From Salmonirosea aquatica (GTDB lineage Bacteria; Bacteroidota; Bacteroidia; Cytophagales; Spirosomataceae): DNA of 64,000 nt. The notes under the pieces are model-generated. The model made no database searches. It was given only the letters and a program-made list of their open reading frames with translations, and had not been told where the DNA came from. Shown here piece by piece: positions 35,092 to 44,287 of the stretch. The position numbers and the translations under genes were made by a program. The DNA lies in assembly GCF_009296315.1 (NCBI RefSeq), contig NZ_WHLY01000002.1:4748501-4812500 (forward strand). Direction: 5' to 3'. Positions within the stretch are counted from its first letter, which is position 1. Each line of letters begins with the position of its first letter.

Positions 35092-36418
35092 ACGAAATGG
35101 GATAGCCGTACTGCTCGTGCTACTTTCGGTTGTCCAGCTGCACGCTCAGGCCCCAGTATCGCTCACGGTAGGTGAGGCTGTGCAAATGAGCCTGAAAAAC
35201 AGTAAGAGCCTTAAGCTAAGCCAGTCCAATGTGGACCTGGCTGTGCTCAATACCCGCCAGATCAAGGATAGCCAGCTACCCTCATTCAGCGTATCGGGTT
35301 CTTATCTGCGACTGAACTCACCGAATGTATCCCTCAAACTGGGACAGCAAGCCCCTTCTAACGGAGAAACGCCACCTGCTGAACCGGGTACCCGTGATAT
35401 ACACGTCAACCAGGCCATGTACGGCATGGCGAGTGCCGCGTTGCCCTTGTTTGCCGGCTTCAAATTCAAGTACAGCCTGGAAGCTTCCAAGTACCTCGAG
35501 CAGGCTGCCAAGTTGGATGTGGAGCACGACCGCGAAGCGGTGATCCAGAATACAGTGGCTGCCTACGGTAACTTGTACAAAGCCCGTAAAGCCGTAGAAT
35601 TGGTACAGGAAAGCCTGAAACGCGAACAGGAGCGGGTGGCCCAGTTTACTAACCGAGAACAAAACGGTCTGCTGGCCCGCAATGATCTGATGAAAGCCAA
35701 GTTGCAGGAGTCCAATGCTGAACTGGCGCTACTGGACGCCGAAAATGACCTGAAAGTCACGACAGTCAATATGGATCTGATGCTGGGGCTACCTGAAAAC
35801 ACGGACATCATTCCCGATGCGGCAAGTTTTGCCGTGCTGGCCGAAGCTGGTACCGTGGCCGACTGGGAACAAAAGGCCATCCAGTATCGGAAAGATCTGA
35901 CCGCGAATGGGATTCGCCAGAAAGCAGCCAACGATAATATTAAAATCGCCAAAGCTGACAAGTACCCCAGCCTGGCTCTGACGGGCGGCTACGTGGCGCT
36001 GAGTATTCCCGGCCTGGCTACCATACCCAACGCCATGAACGCCGGCCTGGGCGTGAAGTACGACGTGGCTTCGCTCTGGAAATCCAAAACCAAAATCGAG
36101 CAGGCCCGTACGCAAGTGTCGCAGTTGCAGACCGCCGAGTCCATGCTGCTGGATCAGGTACATGTGGAGGTCAACACGGCTTACTACAATTATGTGCTGA
36201 GCGTCCGTAAGATCGACGTGTACGCCAAAGCCGTAGAACAGGCCGATGAGAATTACCGCATCACTAAAAACAAATACGACAACAGCCTGGTGACGACGAC
36301 CGAACTGCTCGATGCCGATGTGGCGCAGGTGCAGTCCCGTATTAATTACGAAGCTGCCAAAGCCGACGCATTGGTCGCTTATAAAAAACTGGAACAGGTC
36401 AGTGGGCTGATTCAGTAA
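35066..36418 (+). CDS. TolC-family outer-membrane efflux channel
   Basis: 450 residues with a signal peptide ending LHAQ (about 27). Two OEP repeats with long coiled-coil helices are visible (LNTRQIKDSQLPSFSVSGSY; ASQARI-like and YRITKNKYDNSLVTTTELLDADVAQVQ). The start overlaps the end of tetR; a second ATG 12 bases later is also possible. It forms the trimeric outer-membrane duct for the adjacent EmrAB-like pump. Confidence 0.92.
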   Translation: MKSLMSINKRNGIAVLLVLLSVVQLHAQAPVSLTVGEAVQMSLKNSKSLKLSQSNVDLAVLNTRQIKDSQLPSFSVSGSYLRLNSPNVSLKLGQQAPSNGETPPAEPGTRDIHVNQAMYGMASAALPLFAGFKFKYSLEASKYLEQAAKLDVEHDREAVIQNTVAAYGNLYKARKAVELVQESLKREQERVAQFTNREQNGLLARNDLMKAKLQESNAELALLDAENDLKVTTVNMDLMLGLPENTDIIPDAASFAVLAEAGTVADWEQKAIQYRKDLTANGIRQKAANDNIKIAKADKYPSLALTGGYVALSIPGLATIPNAMNAGLGVKYDVASLWKSKTKIEQARTQVSQLQTAESMLLDQVHVEVNTAYYNYVLSVRKIDVYAKAVEQADENYRITKNKYDNSLVTTTELLDADVAQVQSRINYEAAKADALVAYKKLEQVSGLIQ

Positions 36419-36476
36419 ACACCTGCCTAGCATATTTATTCAAAATAGTCTTTTCAATTCAATCGTCATAAAATTT

Positions 36477-37604
36477 ATGGAAACGAACCAAACCACAGCA
36501 GAAGCACCTAAAAAGGTAGCCACGCCGCCAGCACCCAAAAAAACCAATAAGCGCTTTTTAATCATCCTGGGACTGCTGGTTCTGGTGGGAGGTAGCTGGG
36601 GCTTCACCAAATACAACCACGGCCTGCATCATGAAGAAACCGATGATGCGCAGGTCGATGCCAACATTAGCCCGGTAATTCCCCGTACCTCAGGCTACGT
36701 CACGGAAATTCGGGTGAAAGACAATCAGATGGTCCACAAAGGTGATACGCTCATCATGCTGGACAACCGCGATCAACTCATCAAGCTGGAACAGGCTCAG
36801 GCCGCACTTTATGGCTCAGAGAGCAATCTGACTGTGGCCAATGCCACCACCACCGCTTCGCAAGCGGCAGGTACCACCTACCAGGCCAATGTGTCGGTGG
36901 TCGAAGCCCAGATCGAAGAAGCCAAGGTCAACGTATGGCGTGCCAATCAGGACTTCGCCCGCTACGAAAACCTGATCAAGGACCACTCGATCACTCAGCA
37001 GGAATTTGAGCAGGCGCAGGCTGCCAAGCAAAAAGCCGAACGGGCTTTAGCTACCCTCGTGGCTCAGAAAAATGCCGCGCAACGTCAGGCCCAGGCCGCC
37101 AGTTCACAGACCAATGCTACCTCGCAGCAAAAAGCCGTGGCCAATGCCAACATCAAAGCGCGGGAAGCTGAAATCGAAAACGCGAAACTGAATCTGTCCT
37201 ATACGGTCATCACGGCTCCTACTGACGGGCGGGTGTCCAAAGTGAATGCCCAGCCGGGCCAATTTTTGCAGGCTGGCCAGAGTCTGTTTAGCATCATTGC
37301 ATCCACCGATCCCTGGGTTGTGGCCAATTTTAAAGAAACCCAACTCAATGACATTAAGGTAGGTCAGCCCGTGAAGGTACACGTGGATGCCTATCCCGAC
37401 CACGTCTTTGAGGCCAAGGTAGCCTCCTTTGCACCCGCTACGGGGGCCCGCTTCGCCCTGCTACCCCCCGACAATGCCAGCGGCAACTTCGTGAAGGTGG
37501 TACAGCGCGTACCGGTCCGCATCGAATTTGCCCAGGCCAACGACGAATATCTGGCGCAGCTTCGCCCCGGTATGAACGTCTTTGTGGACGTTGAAATAAA
37601 CTAA
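36477..37604 (+). CDS. emrA: HlyD/EmrA-family membrane-fusion protein
   Basis: 375 residues. A cytoplasmic Ala/Pro/Lys-rich leader, one transmembrane helix (RFLIILGLLVLVGGSWGFTKY), a biotinyl-lipoyl-like domain (DANISPVIPRTSGYVTEI), a coiled-coil hairpin rich in Gln/Ala (about 100-220), a second lipoyl half (YTVITAPTDGRVSKVNAQPGQ) and a C-terminal beta barrel are present. It links EmrB in the inner membrane to TolC. A stem-loop lies between it and emrB. Confidence 0.93.
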   Translation: METNQTTAEAPKKVATPPAPKKTNKRFLIILGLLVLVGGSWGFTKYNHGLHHEETDDAQVDANISPVIPRTSGYVTEIRVKDNQMVHKGDTLIMLDNRDQLIKLEQAQAALYGSESNLTVANATTTASQAAGTTYQANVSVVEAQIEEAKVNVWRANQDFARYENLIKDHSITQQEFEQAQAAKQKAERALATLVAQKNAAQRQAQAASSQTNATSQQKAVANANIKAREAEIENAKLNLSYTVITAPTDGRVSKVNAQPGQFLQAGQSLFSIIASTDPWVVANFKETQLNDIKVGQPVKVHVDAYPDHVFEAKVASFAPATGARFALLPPDNASGNFVKVVQRVPVRIEFAQANDEYLAQLRPGMNVFVDVEIN

Positions 37605-37611
37605 TGCACCG

Positions 37612-37644
37612 CCCTCGGCCGGGTACCTTATTCCCGGCCGAGGG
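37612..37644 (+). terminator. stem-loop between emrA and emrB (attenuator or partial terminator)
   Basis: A perfect 12-bp GC-rich stem (CCCTCGGCCGGG / CCCGGCCGAGGG) with a 9-base loop, followed by TACTTTTTCG. It lies inside the efflux operon and would lower emrB relative to tolC/emrA. Confidence 0.65.
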
Positions 37645-37683
37645 TACTTTTTCGCTATCACACCGATAGAATACCCTATTCGT

Positions 37684-39257
37684 ATGGAATTACAAGAATC
37701 ATTGGTTGAGTACGGGTTCCGCCGGGTCATCATCACCATCACGGCCATTCTGTGTGCCCTGCTGGAAATTGTGGATACGACCATCGTGAACGTAGCGCTC
37801 AACGACATGCGCGGCAACCTGGGAGGTACCCTCTCGGAAGTGAGCTGGGTGATTACGGCCTACGCCATCGGTAACGTCATCGTGGTACCCATGACGAGCT
37901 GGCTCTCGCAGCAGTTCGGCCGCCGGAATTACTTCGCCGCATCGATTATCATCTTCACGGTCGCCTCGTTCTTTTGCGGACAAGCGACCAATATCTGGGA
38001 ACTGGTATTTTACCGCCTGATCCAGGGCTTTGGCGGCGGAGCTTTGCTAGTGACCGCCCAAACGCTGATCACCGAAAGCTATCCTCCCGAAAAACGCGGC
38101 ATTGCACAGGCGCTCTACGGGCTTGGGGTCATCGTAGGTCCTACCCTGGGACCACCTTTGGGGGCTACATCGTGGATAATTACAGCTGGCCTTATATTTT
38201 TTACATCAACATTCCGCTGGGCGTCATTGCTACCTTGCTCACGATCGAGTTTGTCCGTAGTCCCAAGTTTTCGGCCAAGAAAGCCGCCAATGAGATCGAC
38301 TACCTGGGCATCCTCCTGCTGGCTGTCTTCGTGGGCTCGCTGCAGTACGTGCTTGAAAGAGGGCAGGAAGAGGATTGGTTCAACGATCATATCATCATTC
38401 TACTGACCATTACGGCCGTGCTGGGCTTCTTTTTCTTCATCTGGCGCGAACTTACTTACGCCAACCCAATTGTAAACCTAAGGGTACTGCGCAACGGAAA
38501 TCTGCGGGTGGGTACCATCCTGTCGTTCATCCTGGGTTTTGGCTTGTATGGCTCTACCTTCATCATTCCGCTTTACACCCAGGCTACCCTGGGCTGGACC
38601 GCCACCCAATCGGGCATGCTCATGGTACCGGCGGCGATCGTGACAGCCATGATGATGCCCGTGGTAGGGCAACTCATTCAGCGGGGCGTGAAGCAACAGT
38701 ACCTGGTGGCCGCCGGGATGGTTTTCTTCTTTGTGTACAGTGTGTGGGGCTACAAAATCCTGACGCCCGACACGGGTAGCGACGCTTTCTTCAATATGCT
38801 TATCGTGCGGGGAATTGGTTTGGGGCTGCTGTTTGTGCCCATCACCACCCTGGCGCTTTCTACGCTGAAAGGTCGGGACATTGGCGAAGGCGCGGCGTTC
38901 ACGGGTATGATGCGCCAGTTGGGCGGTTCGTTCGGCGTGGCCGTGATTACTACCTTCATTGCCCGGCAGAATATGTTTCACCGCAATGACCTGGTTAGCA
39001 AACTGGACATTAATAATCCTGTGGTACAACAACGGGTCGAAGGCTTGCAACACAACTTCCTGGCTAAGGGCATGAGTCCGGATTTGGCCCTGCAAAGCGG
39101 CTACAAACTCTTGGATTTTACGGTCACCAAACAGGCCATGGTACTTTCCTATATGGACGTGTTCCTGTACCTGGGCGTTATGTTTTTGCTCTGCGTGCCT
39201 TTCGTGCTCATGACCAAAAGCGGTACCACGAAGGTGGATACTTCGGCTGTCCACTAG
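37684..39257 (+). pseudogene. emrB: EmrB-like MFS multidrug exporter (DHA2, 14 TM), frame broken at 38160-38164
   Basis: The protein starts MELQESLVEYGF, has motif A-like LSQQFGRRNYF and motif C-like GLGVIVGPTLGPPLG, then the frame goes astray; the second half (GYIVDNYSWPYIFYINIPLG ... VLMTKSG) is intact in another frame. One extra G in the 5-G run at 38160-38164 restores PPLGGYIVDNYSW and a 524-residue DHA2 exporter of the expected length. The change is probably a homopolymer undercall, since all other genes of the operon are intact. Proton-driven drug export with EmrA and TolC. Confidence 0.88.
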
Positions 39258-39277
39258 TTTCTTACAGCTATTATTGC

Positions 39278-39310
39278 AAAGTCCCGCCTGGCTTAGGCGG
39301 GACTTTTTTT
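39278..39310. terminator. bidirectional rho-independent terminator between emrB and fabF
   Basis: A 12-bp perfect stem (AAAGTCCCGCCT / AGGCGGGACTTT), 5-base loop, T tract on the plus strand and A tract before it. Ends the efflux operon and probably fabF, which converges on it. Confidence 0.85.
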
Positions 39311-39329
39311 GTTCAGAAAAATCTTTGTT

Positions 39330-40577
39330 TCAAAGGTACTTTTTGAAAATGGAGCTCGCCGTATGACCGCCAAACCCAAAGGTGTTGTTCAGCGCATAGT
39401 TAACTTTTTGGGATACGGCTTTTCCCAGAATCAGATTCATTCCCTCGGGGATTCGCTCGTCGAGCGTTGTGACATTAATGGTAGCCGGAATGAGGTCATG
39501 CTTTACCGACAGAATGCTGATGATGCTCTCCACCGCGCCGGCCGCCCCCAGCAGGTGGCCGGTCATGGATTTGGTGGCGCTGATGGGTACGGGTCTGTCA
39601 CCGAACACCCGTTTAATACCTACCAGTTCACTCAGGTCACCTATGCCCGTAGACGTGGCGTGGGCATTGACATAATCGATGGCTTCCGCCGTAATGCCCG
39701 CATCGCGCAAGGCGCGCTGAATGCCCAGAACCGCCCCTAGTCCTTCGGGATGGGTACCGGTGAGGTGGTAGGCATCACCGGCCATGCCACCCCCTGCCAT
39801 TTCGGCGTAGATGGTAGCCCCGCGCGCCAGGGCATGGTCCAGTTCTTCGAGCACGAGCGCCCCGGCGCCCTCGCCCATCACGAAGCCATCGCGATCGCGG
39901 TCAAAGGGTTTGGAGGCAGTCTGAGGGCTGTCGTTCTGCTTGGAAAGCGCTTGTGCCGCCCCGAATCCTCCCACCGAAGCGGGCGTAATGGCCGCCTCGG
40001 AGCCGCCCGCGATCATCATGGTCGCCTTGCCCATCCGGATGGTATCGAACGCACTGATGATGGCCGTATTGGACGAGGCACAGGCCGATACGGTACAGTA
40101 GTTGGGCCCGTGCAGCTGATAGCGCATAGAGATGACCCCGGCCGCAATATCCACGATCATTTTTGGGATGAAATAGGGATTGAACCGCGGGGTACCGTCG
40201 CCCGTATCAAACTCCTTCAGCTGCTGTTCGAAAGTACTGATCCCGCCGTTGCCCGTACCCCAGATCACGCCGATGTCGTAGCGCTCGCTTTCGTCCATAC
40301 TGGCAAAATCAAGCCCGGCATCCGCTACCGCCTGCTCGCTGGCGGCCAGGGCGTACTGCGTGAAGGGATCGTATTTTTTCAGCTCTTTTTTGTCAATATA
40401 GCTTTCCGGGTCAAAGCCCTTCACTTCGCAGGCAAAGCGGGTCTTGAATTTGCTGGCGTCAAATTTTGTAATAGGGCCGGCGCCGCTCCGGCCGGCCCTG
40501 ATATTGTCCCAGAGTTCGGCGACGGTATTTCCCAGGGGAGTTATGGCCCCCAGGCCGGTGATGACTACTCGTTTCAT
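39330..40577 (-). CDS. fabF: 3-oxoacyl-ACP synthase II
   Basis: 415 residues. Catalytic triad Cys166 (SACASS), His in NAHATST (about 306) and His in KSMTGHLLGAAG (about 342) are in place, with the C-terminal NNTFGFGGHTAS. It condenses acyl-ACP with malonyl-ACP in fatty-acid elongation. There is no acpP or other fab gene beside it, so this is probably a second FabF-type copy. It lies 90 bp downstream of the tetR stop on the same strand, separated by a stem-loop. Confidence 0.94.
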   Translation of the reverse strand: MKRVVITGLGAITPLGNTVAELWDNIRAGRSGAGPITKFDASKFKTRFACEVKGFDPESYIDKKELKKYDPFTQYALAASEQAVADAGLDFASMDESERYDIGVIWGTGNGGISTFEQQLKEFDTGDGTPRFNPYFIPKMIVDIAAGVISMRYQLHGPNYCTVSACASSNTAIISAFDTIRMGKATMMIAGGSEAAITPASVGGFGAAQALSKQNDSPQTASKPFDRDRDGFVMGEGAGALVLEELDHALARGATIYAEMAGGGMAGDAYHLTGTHPEGLGAVLGIQRALRDAGITAEAIDYVNAHATSTGIGDLSELVGIKRVFGDRPVPISATKSMTGHLLGAAGAVESIISILSVKHDLIPATINVTTLDERIPEGMNLILGKAVSQKVNYALNNTFGFGGHTASSIFKKYL

Positions 40578-40618
40578 TGGATTGGTTGTATGTTAAAAAA
40601 AAATGAAAAAATCCCCAA

Positions 40619-40647
40619 GTACCCCTGCCGATTCAGGATCGGGGTAC
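40619..40647 (-). terminator. stem-loop with T tract after the second tetR gene
   Basis: Outer arms GTACC / GGTAC and inner arms CCGAT / ATCGG with a short bulge; on the minus strand it is followed by GGGGATTTTTTC. It lies between tetR and fabF and may end tetR transcription. Confidence 0.6.
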
Positions 40648-40667
40648 CTGCTTACTGTGGGCTAAAA

Positions 40668-41261
40668 TCAAGGCTTCAATTCGTGGTCTATCATCTTGAC
40701 AAGACGGTCGAGGGCCAGGATTAAGTGCCGGGTGTTTCCGGTTATTTTTGCCAGCATGATCCCCCCCTCGATTTGGGTGATGATCGTACTGGCATAATCC
40801 GCGGCCACAATTCCCTGCCTGATTTCCCCCTTCTTTTCCCCTGTTTCCAGGATGTTCACGATCTTTTTTTCCCAGTTTGCAAAGCTGGCCTGCACGCAGG
40901 TTTGCAAGAACGGCGGGCCGTCATCCGCCTCGATGGCGGCGTTCAGCATCGGACAACCGCCGTTGCCAAATATACCGGGCCAATGGTCGCGATAAAACTC
41001 CGTCATCGCGATCAGCTTGTCGGGAGCCGTATTTTTCTCATTGATTGCCCTATTCAGTATCCCGGTGAGTAGCCCGGTGCTGTACTCGTACACGGCCAGA
41101 GCTACCTCGTCTTTGTTAGAAAAATTGCCGTAGATACTCCCTTTGGTTAGGCCGGTCGTATCGGTGATGTCGGACAAAGAGGTACCCGCATAACCCTTTT
41201 TATTGAATAGCGGCGCGGTTTTTTCCAGAATATACTGCCTGGTTTTTTCTGATTTTCGCAT
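40668..41261 (-). CDS. TetR/AcrR-family regulator
   Basis: 197 residues. HTH at 15-55 (LFNKKGYAGTSLSDITDTTGLTKGSIYGNFSNKDEVALAVYEY); the C-terminal TetR_C_16/YcdC-like domain has the cysteine in NGGCPMLNAAIEADD often seen in regulators of this subgroup (AcrR-like, TetR_C_13). A perfect 30-bp palindrome lies 17 bp before the start and covers its promoter, a sign of autorepression. A 7-C run at 40749 is intact and in frame. Target may be the DUF72 gene on the other side. Confidence 0.92.
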   Translation of the reverse strand: MRKSEKTRQYILEKTAPLFNKKGYAGTSLSDITDTTGLTKGSIYGNFSNKDEVALAVYEYSTGLLTGILNRAINEKNTAPDKLIAMTEFYRDHWPGIFGNGGCPMLNAAIEADDGPPFLQTCVQASFANWEKKIVNILETGEKKGEIRQGIVAADYASTIITQIEGGIMLAKITGNTRHLILALDRLVKMIDHELKP

Positions 41262-41278
41262 GGGTCTTCAAATGAAAT

Positions 41279-41308
41279 GCAAAAATATACCATTCGGTAT
41301 ATTTTTGC
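41279..41308. promoter_or_regulatory. perfect TetR operator overlapping promoters on both strands
   Basis: GCAAAAATATACC-ATTC-GGTATATTTTTGC: 13-bp perfect arms round a 4-base centre. The minus strand has TTG, a 20-base spacer that includes most of the palindrome, then TATTTTTG (41280-41287), a full -33/-7 pair for tetR. The plus strand also carries TATTTTTG at 41300-41307 but lacks a clear -33 box. Confidence 0.85.
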
Positions 41309-41410
41309 AACATATTCTACTTTTCATTTTAAAGGGAAACAAAGGGCGGTTTGGAAACAGATGGTATATGATTTTAGGGTAAACAAAGCGGAACCTAAAC
41401 TCACAACACC

Positions 41411-42139
41411 ATGGCAGCACACATAGGTACCTCGGGCTGGAGCTACGATCATTGGCAGGGGGTACTTTATCCCGATCCCACGCCCGTCCACGATCGGTTT
41501 TATTACTACGTGGATCAGTTCCAGACCGTTGAACTCAACAGTAGTTTCTACCGCTGGCCCCACGAACGTACCTTCGCCAGCTGGCGGCGGCGATTGCCCG
41601 AAGGCTTTCAGTTCACGGTCAAAGCGCCCCGCGGCCTCACCCACGGCAAGCGGCTTTATGCGCCCGAGGTGTGGATTGAAAGAATAAAGAAATGCTGGCA
41701 TATCCTGGGCGAAAAGCGCGCGATTCTGCTGGTGCAGCTCTCGCCCAACTTTGCCTATGATTACGCCCGGCTCGACTATTTTCTGAGCCAAGTACCCGAC
41801 TGGATTCGGGTAGCGGTGGAGTTTCGTCATCCCAGCTGGCATCATGAAGCCATTTTCCAACTCCTCGAACGCCATCAGGCGGCCTACTGCGTCATGAGCG
41901 GAGCGGGACTGCCCTGCATTCTGCGGGCCACGGCTCTGCATGTGTACGTGCGCCTGCACGGGCCCGATGCCGGCTGGCTCTACGGCGGCTCCTACGCCGA
42001 CGACGACCTGCGCTGGTGGGCCGACCGGATTCGGGAATGGGAGCGGGCCGGAAAAGAGGTATTCGTGTATTTCAACAACGACGGCGGTGGCAATGCCGTC
42101 CGCAATGCTTTTACCCTGCGGCATTTTCTGGGTAGGTAG
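41411..42139 (+). CDS. DUF72 domain protein
   Basis: 242 residues forming the DUF72 TIM-barrel-like fold: HIGTSGWSYDHWQGVLYP, QTVELNSSFYRWP, FQFTVKAPRGLTH, WIRVAVEFRHPSW and EVFVYFNNDGGGNAVRNA. The conserved acidic and aromatic residues of the family are present. Activity unknown; endonuclease-like and sugar-binding ideas have been proposed. It is divergent from the second tetR and shares its operator region. Confidence 0.9.
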   Translation: MAAHIGTSGWSYDHWQGVLYPDPTPVHDRFYYYVDQFQTVELNSSFYRWPHERTFASWRRRLPEGFQFTVKAPRGLTHGKRLYAPEVWIERIKKCWHILGEKRAILLVQLSPNFAYDYARLDYFLSQVPDWIRVAVEFRHPSWHHEAIFQLLERHQAAYCVMSGAGLPCILRATALHVYVRLHGPDAGWLYGGSYADDDLRWWADRIREWERAGKEVFVYFNNDGGGNAVRNAFTLRHFLGR

Positions 42140-42232
42140 GGGTACCTTTGCACAGAGGGCACCCCGGTTGTTGTGCTGTGGGTAAGTAGGCCCGGCGGGA
42201 ATTTGCTTTTGAAAGTACAAAACTGACTTGCT

Positions 42233-42958
42233 ATGATTCCTGAAAGATTTCTGCTTAAAGGTACCTTCCAACTGGCTTTCCTGTTGCTGCTAGGATACCC
42301 GGGTTGGGCGCAGTCTGAGTTTGAGCCGTTGGTATTCAGGAATTTGTTCAACGGCAAAGACCTCAAAGGTTGGGTGAATGTCAACACGGCCGAGGATACC
42401 TGGCAGGTGAAGAAAGGTACCCTGGTGAGTACCGGCAAACCCATCGGCGTGATGCGCACCGACCGTCAGTACGAAAACTTCATCCTGGAAATCGAGTGGA
42501 AACACATGGAGGCGGGCGGCAACTCCGGTGTGTTTGTGTGGAGCGAGGGTACCCAATTTGGCGACAATCCGCTCACCAAGGCCATCGAAGTGCAGATGCT
42601 GGAATTGGAATGGGCCATTCAGCATAATGAAACCGACGCCTACGTACACGGTGAACTGTTCCCGACGATGGGCATGACCGCCATTCCTGACAACCCACGG
42701 GGTACCCGCAGCAAATCGCTCGAAAAACGCTGCCGGGGCAAGGGCGAGTGGAACAAGTACGTGGTGGTTTGCGTGGATGGTACCGTGAAGCTCTCCGTCA
42801 ACGGGAAGTTTGTCAACGGGCTGCGTGGCTCGGAACGCAAGAAGGGGTACATCTGCCTGGAAGCCGAAGGGGCCGAAATCCACTTTCGCAACATCCGCAT
42901 TCTGGAACTCCCGCCGGGCATCACCTCGGCCGAGCAGACGGCACCGCTAGTGGATTGA
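42233..42958 (+). CDS. DUF1080 (3-keto-disaccharide hydrolase-like) exported protein
   Basis: 241 residues with a signal peptide ending GWAQ (about 24). The fold matches DUF1080 with the same landmarks as the copy at 33272: [46 protein letters not shown] and [15 protein letters not shown]. It carries a His-Ala/Pro-rich loop different from the first copy. Substrate unknown. The following gap contains no terminator. Confidence 0.87.
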   Translation: MIPERFLLKGTFQLAFLLLLGYPGWAQSEFEPLVFRNLFNGKDLKGWVNVNTAEDTWQVKKGTLVSTGKPIGVMRTDRQYENFILEIEWKHMEAGGNSGVFVWSEGTQFGDNPLTKAIEVQMLELEWAIQHNETDAYVHGELFPTMGMTAIPDNPRGTRSKSLEKRCRGKGEWNKYVVVCVDGTVKLSVNGKFVNGLRGSERKKGYICLEAEGAEIHFRNIRILELPPGITSAEQTAPLVD

Positions 42959-43079
42959 TGATTCAAACCTCGGGCATCATTCTTTTACTTTCTCCGCAAA
43001 CACCAAGGTCTTCGGTATATCCGTTAAAAAGGCAGGGTTAAAACCAAATACAATTAATTCATTTATAATCCAGTACATC

Positions 43080-43394
43080 ATGATTATACAGATCAATACC
43101 GATCACAACATTACGGTACATGAAGCATTCCAAACGGAATTGAATGATAAGATCGCGGAAAAATTGCACCGCTTTGCCGGACAACTGACCCGCGTGGAGG
43201 TACATCTTTCGGACGAAAACGGCAGTAAGGAAGGGCAACGGGACAAGCGTTGCCTGATGGAAGCCCGCATGGAAGGCATGCAGCCCATCGTGGTCACCGA
43301 ACTGAACGATACGCTGATGCAGGCGATCAACGGAGCGATCGTCAAAATGAAAGCCGCGCTCGACTCCGCCGTAGGAAAAGTCAGGAATCATTGA
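43080..43394 (+). CDS. ribosome hibernation-promoting factor (HPF/RaiA family)
   Basis: 104 residues with the S30AE-like beta-alpha fold (QINTDHNITVHEAFQTELNDKIAEKLHRF, VHLSDENGS, CLMEARMEGMQPI, AINGAIVKMKAALD). It is short-form (no dimerisation tail). It binds the 30S decoding region in stationary phase. A strong terminator follows at 43415. Confidence 0.87.
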   Translation: MIIQINTDHNITVHEAFQTELNDKIAEKLHRFAGQLTRVEVHLSDENGSKEGQRDKRCLMEARMEGMQPIVVTELNDTLMQAINGAIVKMKAALDSAVGKVRNH

Positions 43395-43414
43395 TCGGCC
43401 AAGTGCCGAAGAAT

Positions 43415-43456
43415 AAAAAAATCCCCCGCCGGAGACCTCTGGCGGGGGATTTTTTT
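43415..43456 (+). terminator. rho-independent terminator after hpf/raiA
   Basis: A 16-bp stem (AAAAAAATCCCCCGCC / GGCGGGGGATTTTTTT) with a 10-base loop and a T7 tract; works on both strands. Confidence 0.88.
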
Positions 43457-43615
43457 GGAGGTGGCGTAGGGGAAAAGTAGCCGGTAGGTTGTATCCAATT
43501 GGGCCCATTCATACTAGGTTTTGTCTGGCTTCGTTTGAAACGTCTACGCCAATGCAACACATCCTTTAATCTGAGCCGGAGTACCTTTTGCTTGGCAGGT
43601 ACCTTCAAAAATCGT

Positions 43616-44251
43616 ATGCTCCTCTATGAACGCGTGAAAAAACGAATCATCCTCCTTCTGGTTTTACTGCTGGTGCTACTGCAGGTACCTGCCCGGAGCC
43701 AGGCCATCATCTACGACATTCTGCTGGCCGGACGCGCCGTGGGCGAGCTTACGATCACACCCTCCCGGGGGAGTGACGGCAGCGAAAACCTGCGCGTGCG
43801 CGGGGCCATCGATACTTTTCTGTACGACGTGGTGTATGTGGGCGAAAACCGCTTTGAAAAAGGCGTGCTGAAAACCGCCCTTTCGAGTCAGGAAGTGAAT
43901 GGCAAGCTGAAAGAAAAGACCAATACGGTGCAGACTTCGGATATCTACCACGTCACGTTCGCCGATGCCAAATCTGCCTCAAAGGAAACGGCGCAGGTAC
44001 CTCATCCCATCAACCACACCGTGACCAGCCTCTACTACCGTGAGCCCGTAAATCTCAAACAGATTTACTCCGACCGCTTTGGCAAGATGTGCCCGGTCCA
44101 GAAGGTAGGTACCAGTGCCTACGAGATTGTGATGCCGGATGGAAAAAAGACGCGCTACACCTACGCCGACGGACAATGCCGTGAAGTGCAGTCTGAGATT
44201 GTGGGGTTTAACCTGATTTTCAGGATTCAGCCGGGGAGTGTGAGGAGGTAA
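43616..44251 (+). CDS. DUF6134 family exported protein
   Basis: 211 residues from the ATG at 43616; the open frame extends upstream but no signal peptide fits there. A signal peptide (about 8-24, LLLVLLQVPARSQ) leads to the DUF6134 region: YDILLAGRAVGELTI, NRFEKGVLKTALSSQEVNGK, VTSLYYREP and YEIVMPDGKKTRYTYADG. Predicted to be a periplasmic all-beta protein of unknown function. It stands alone and ends 36 bp before the end of the convergent NHL gene. Confidence 0.72.
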   Translation: MLLYERVKKRIILLLVLLLVLLQVPARSQAIIYDILLAGRAVGELTITPSRGSDGSENLRVRGAIDTFLYDVVYVGENRFEKGVLKTALSSQEVNGKLKEKTNTVQTSDIYHVTFADAKSASKETAQVPHPINHTVTSLYYREPVNLKQIYSDRFGKMCPVQKVGTSAYEIVMPDGKKTRYTYADGQCREVQSEIVGFNLIFRIQPGSVRR

Positions 44252-44287
44252 TTTGTTTGCTTCTTGCTAACCTGTCAATCTTTAAAG

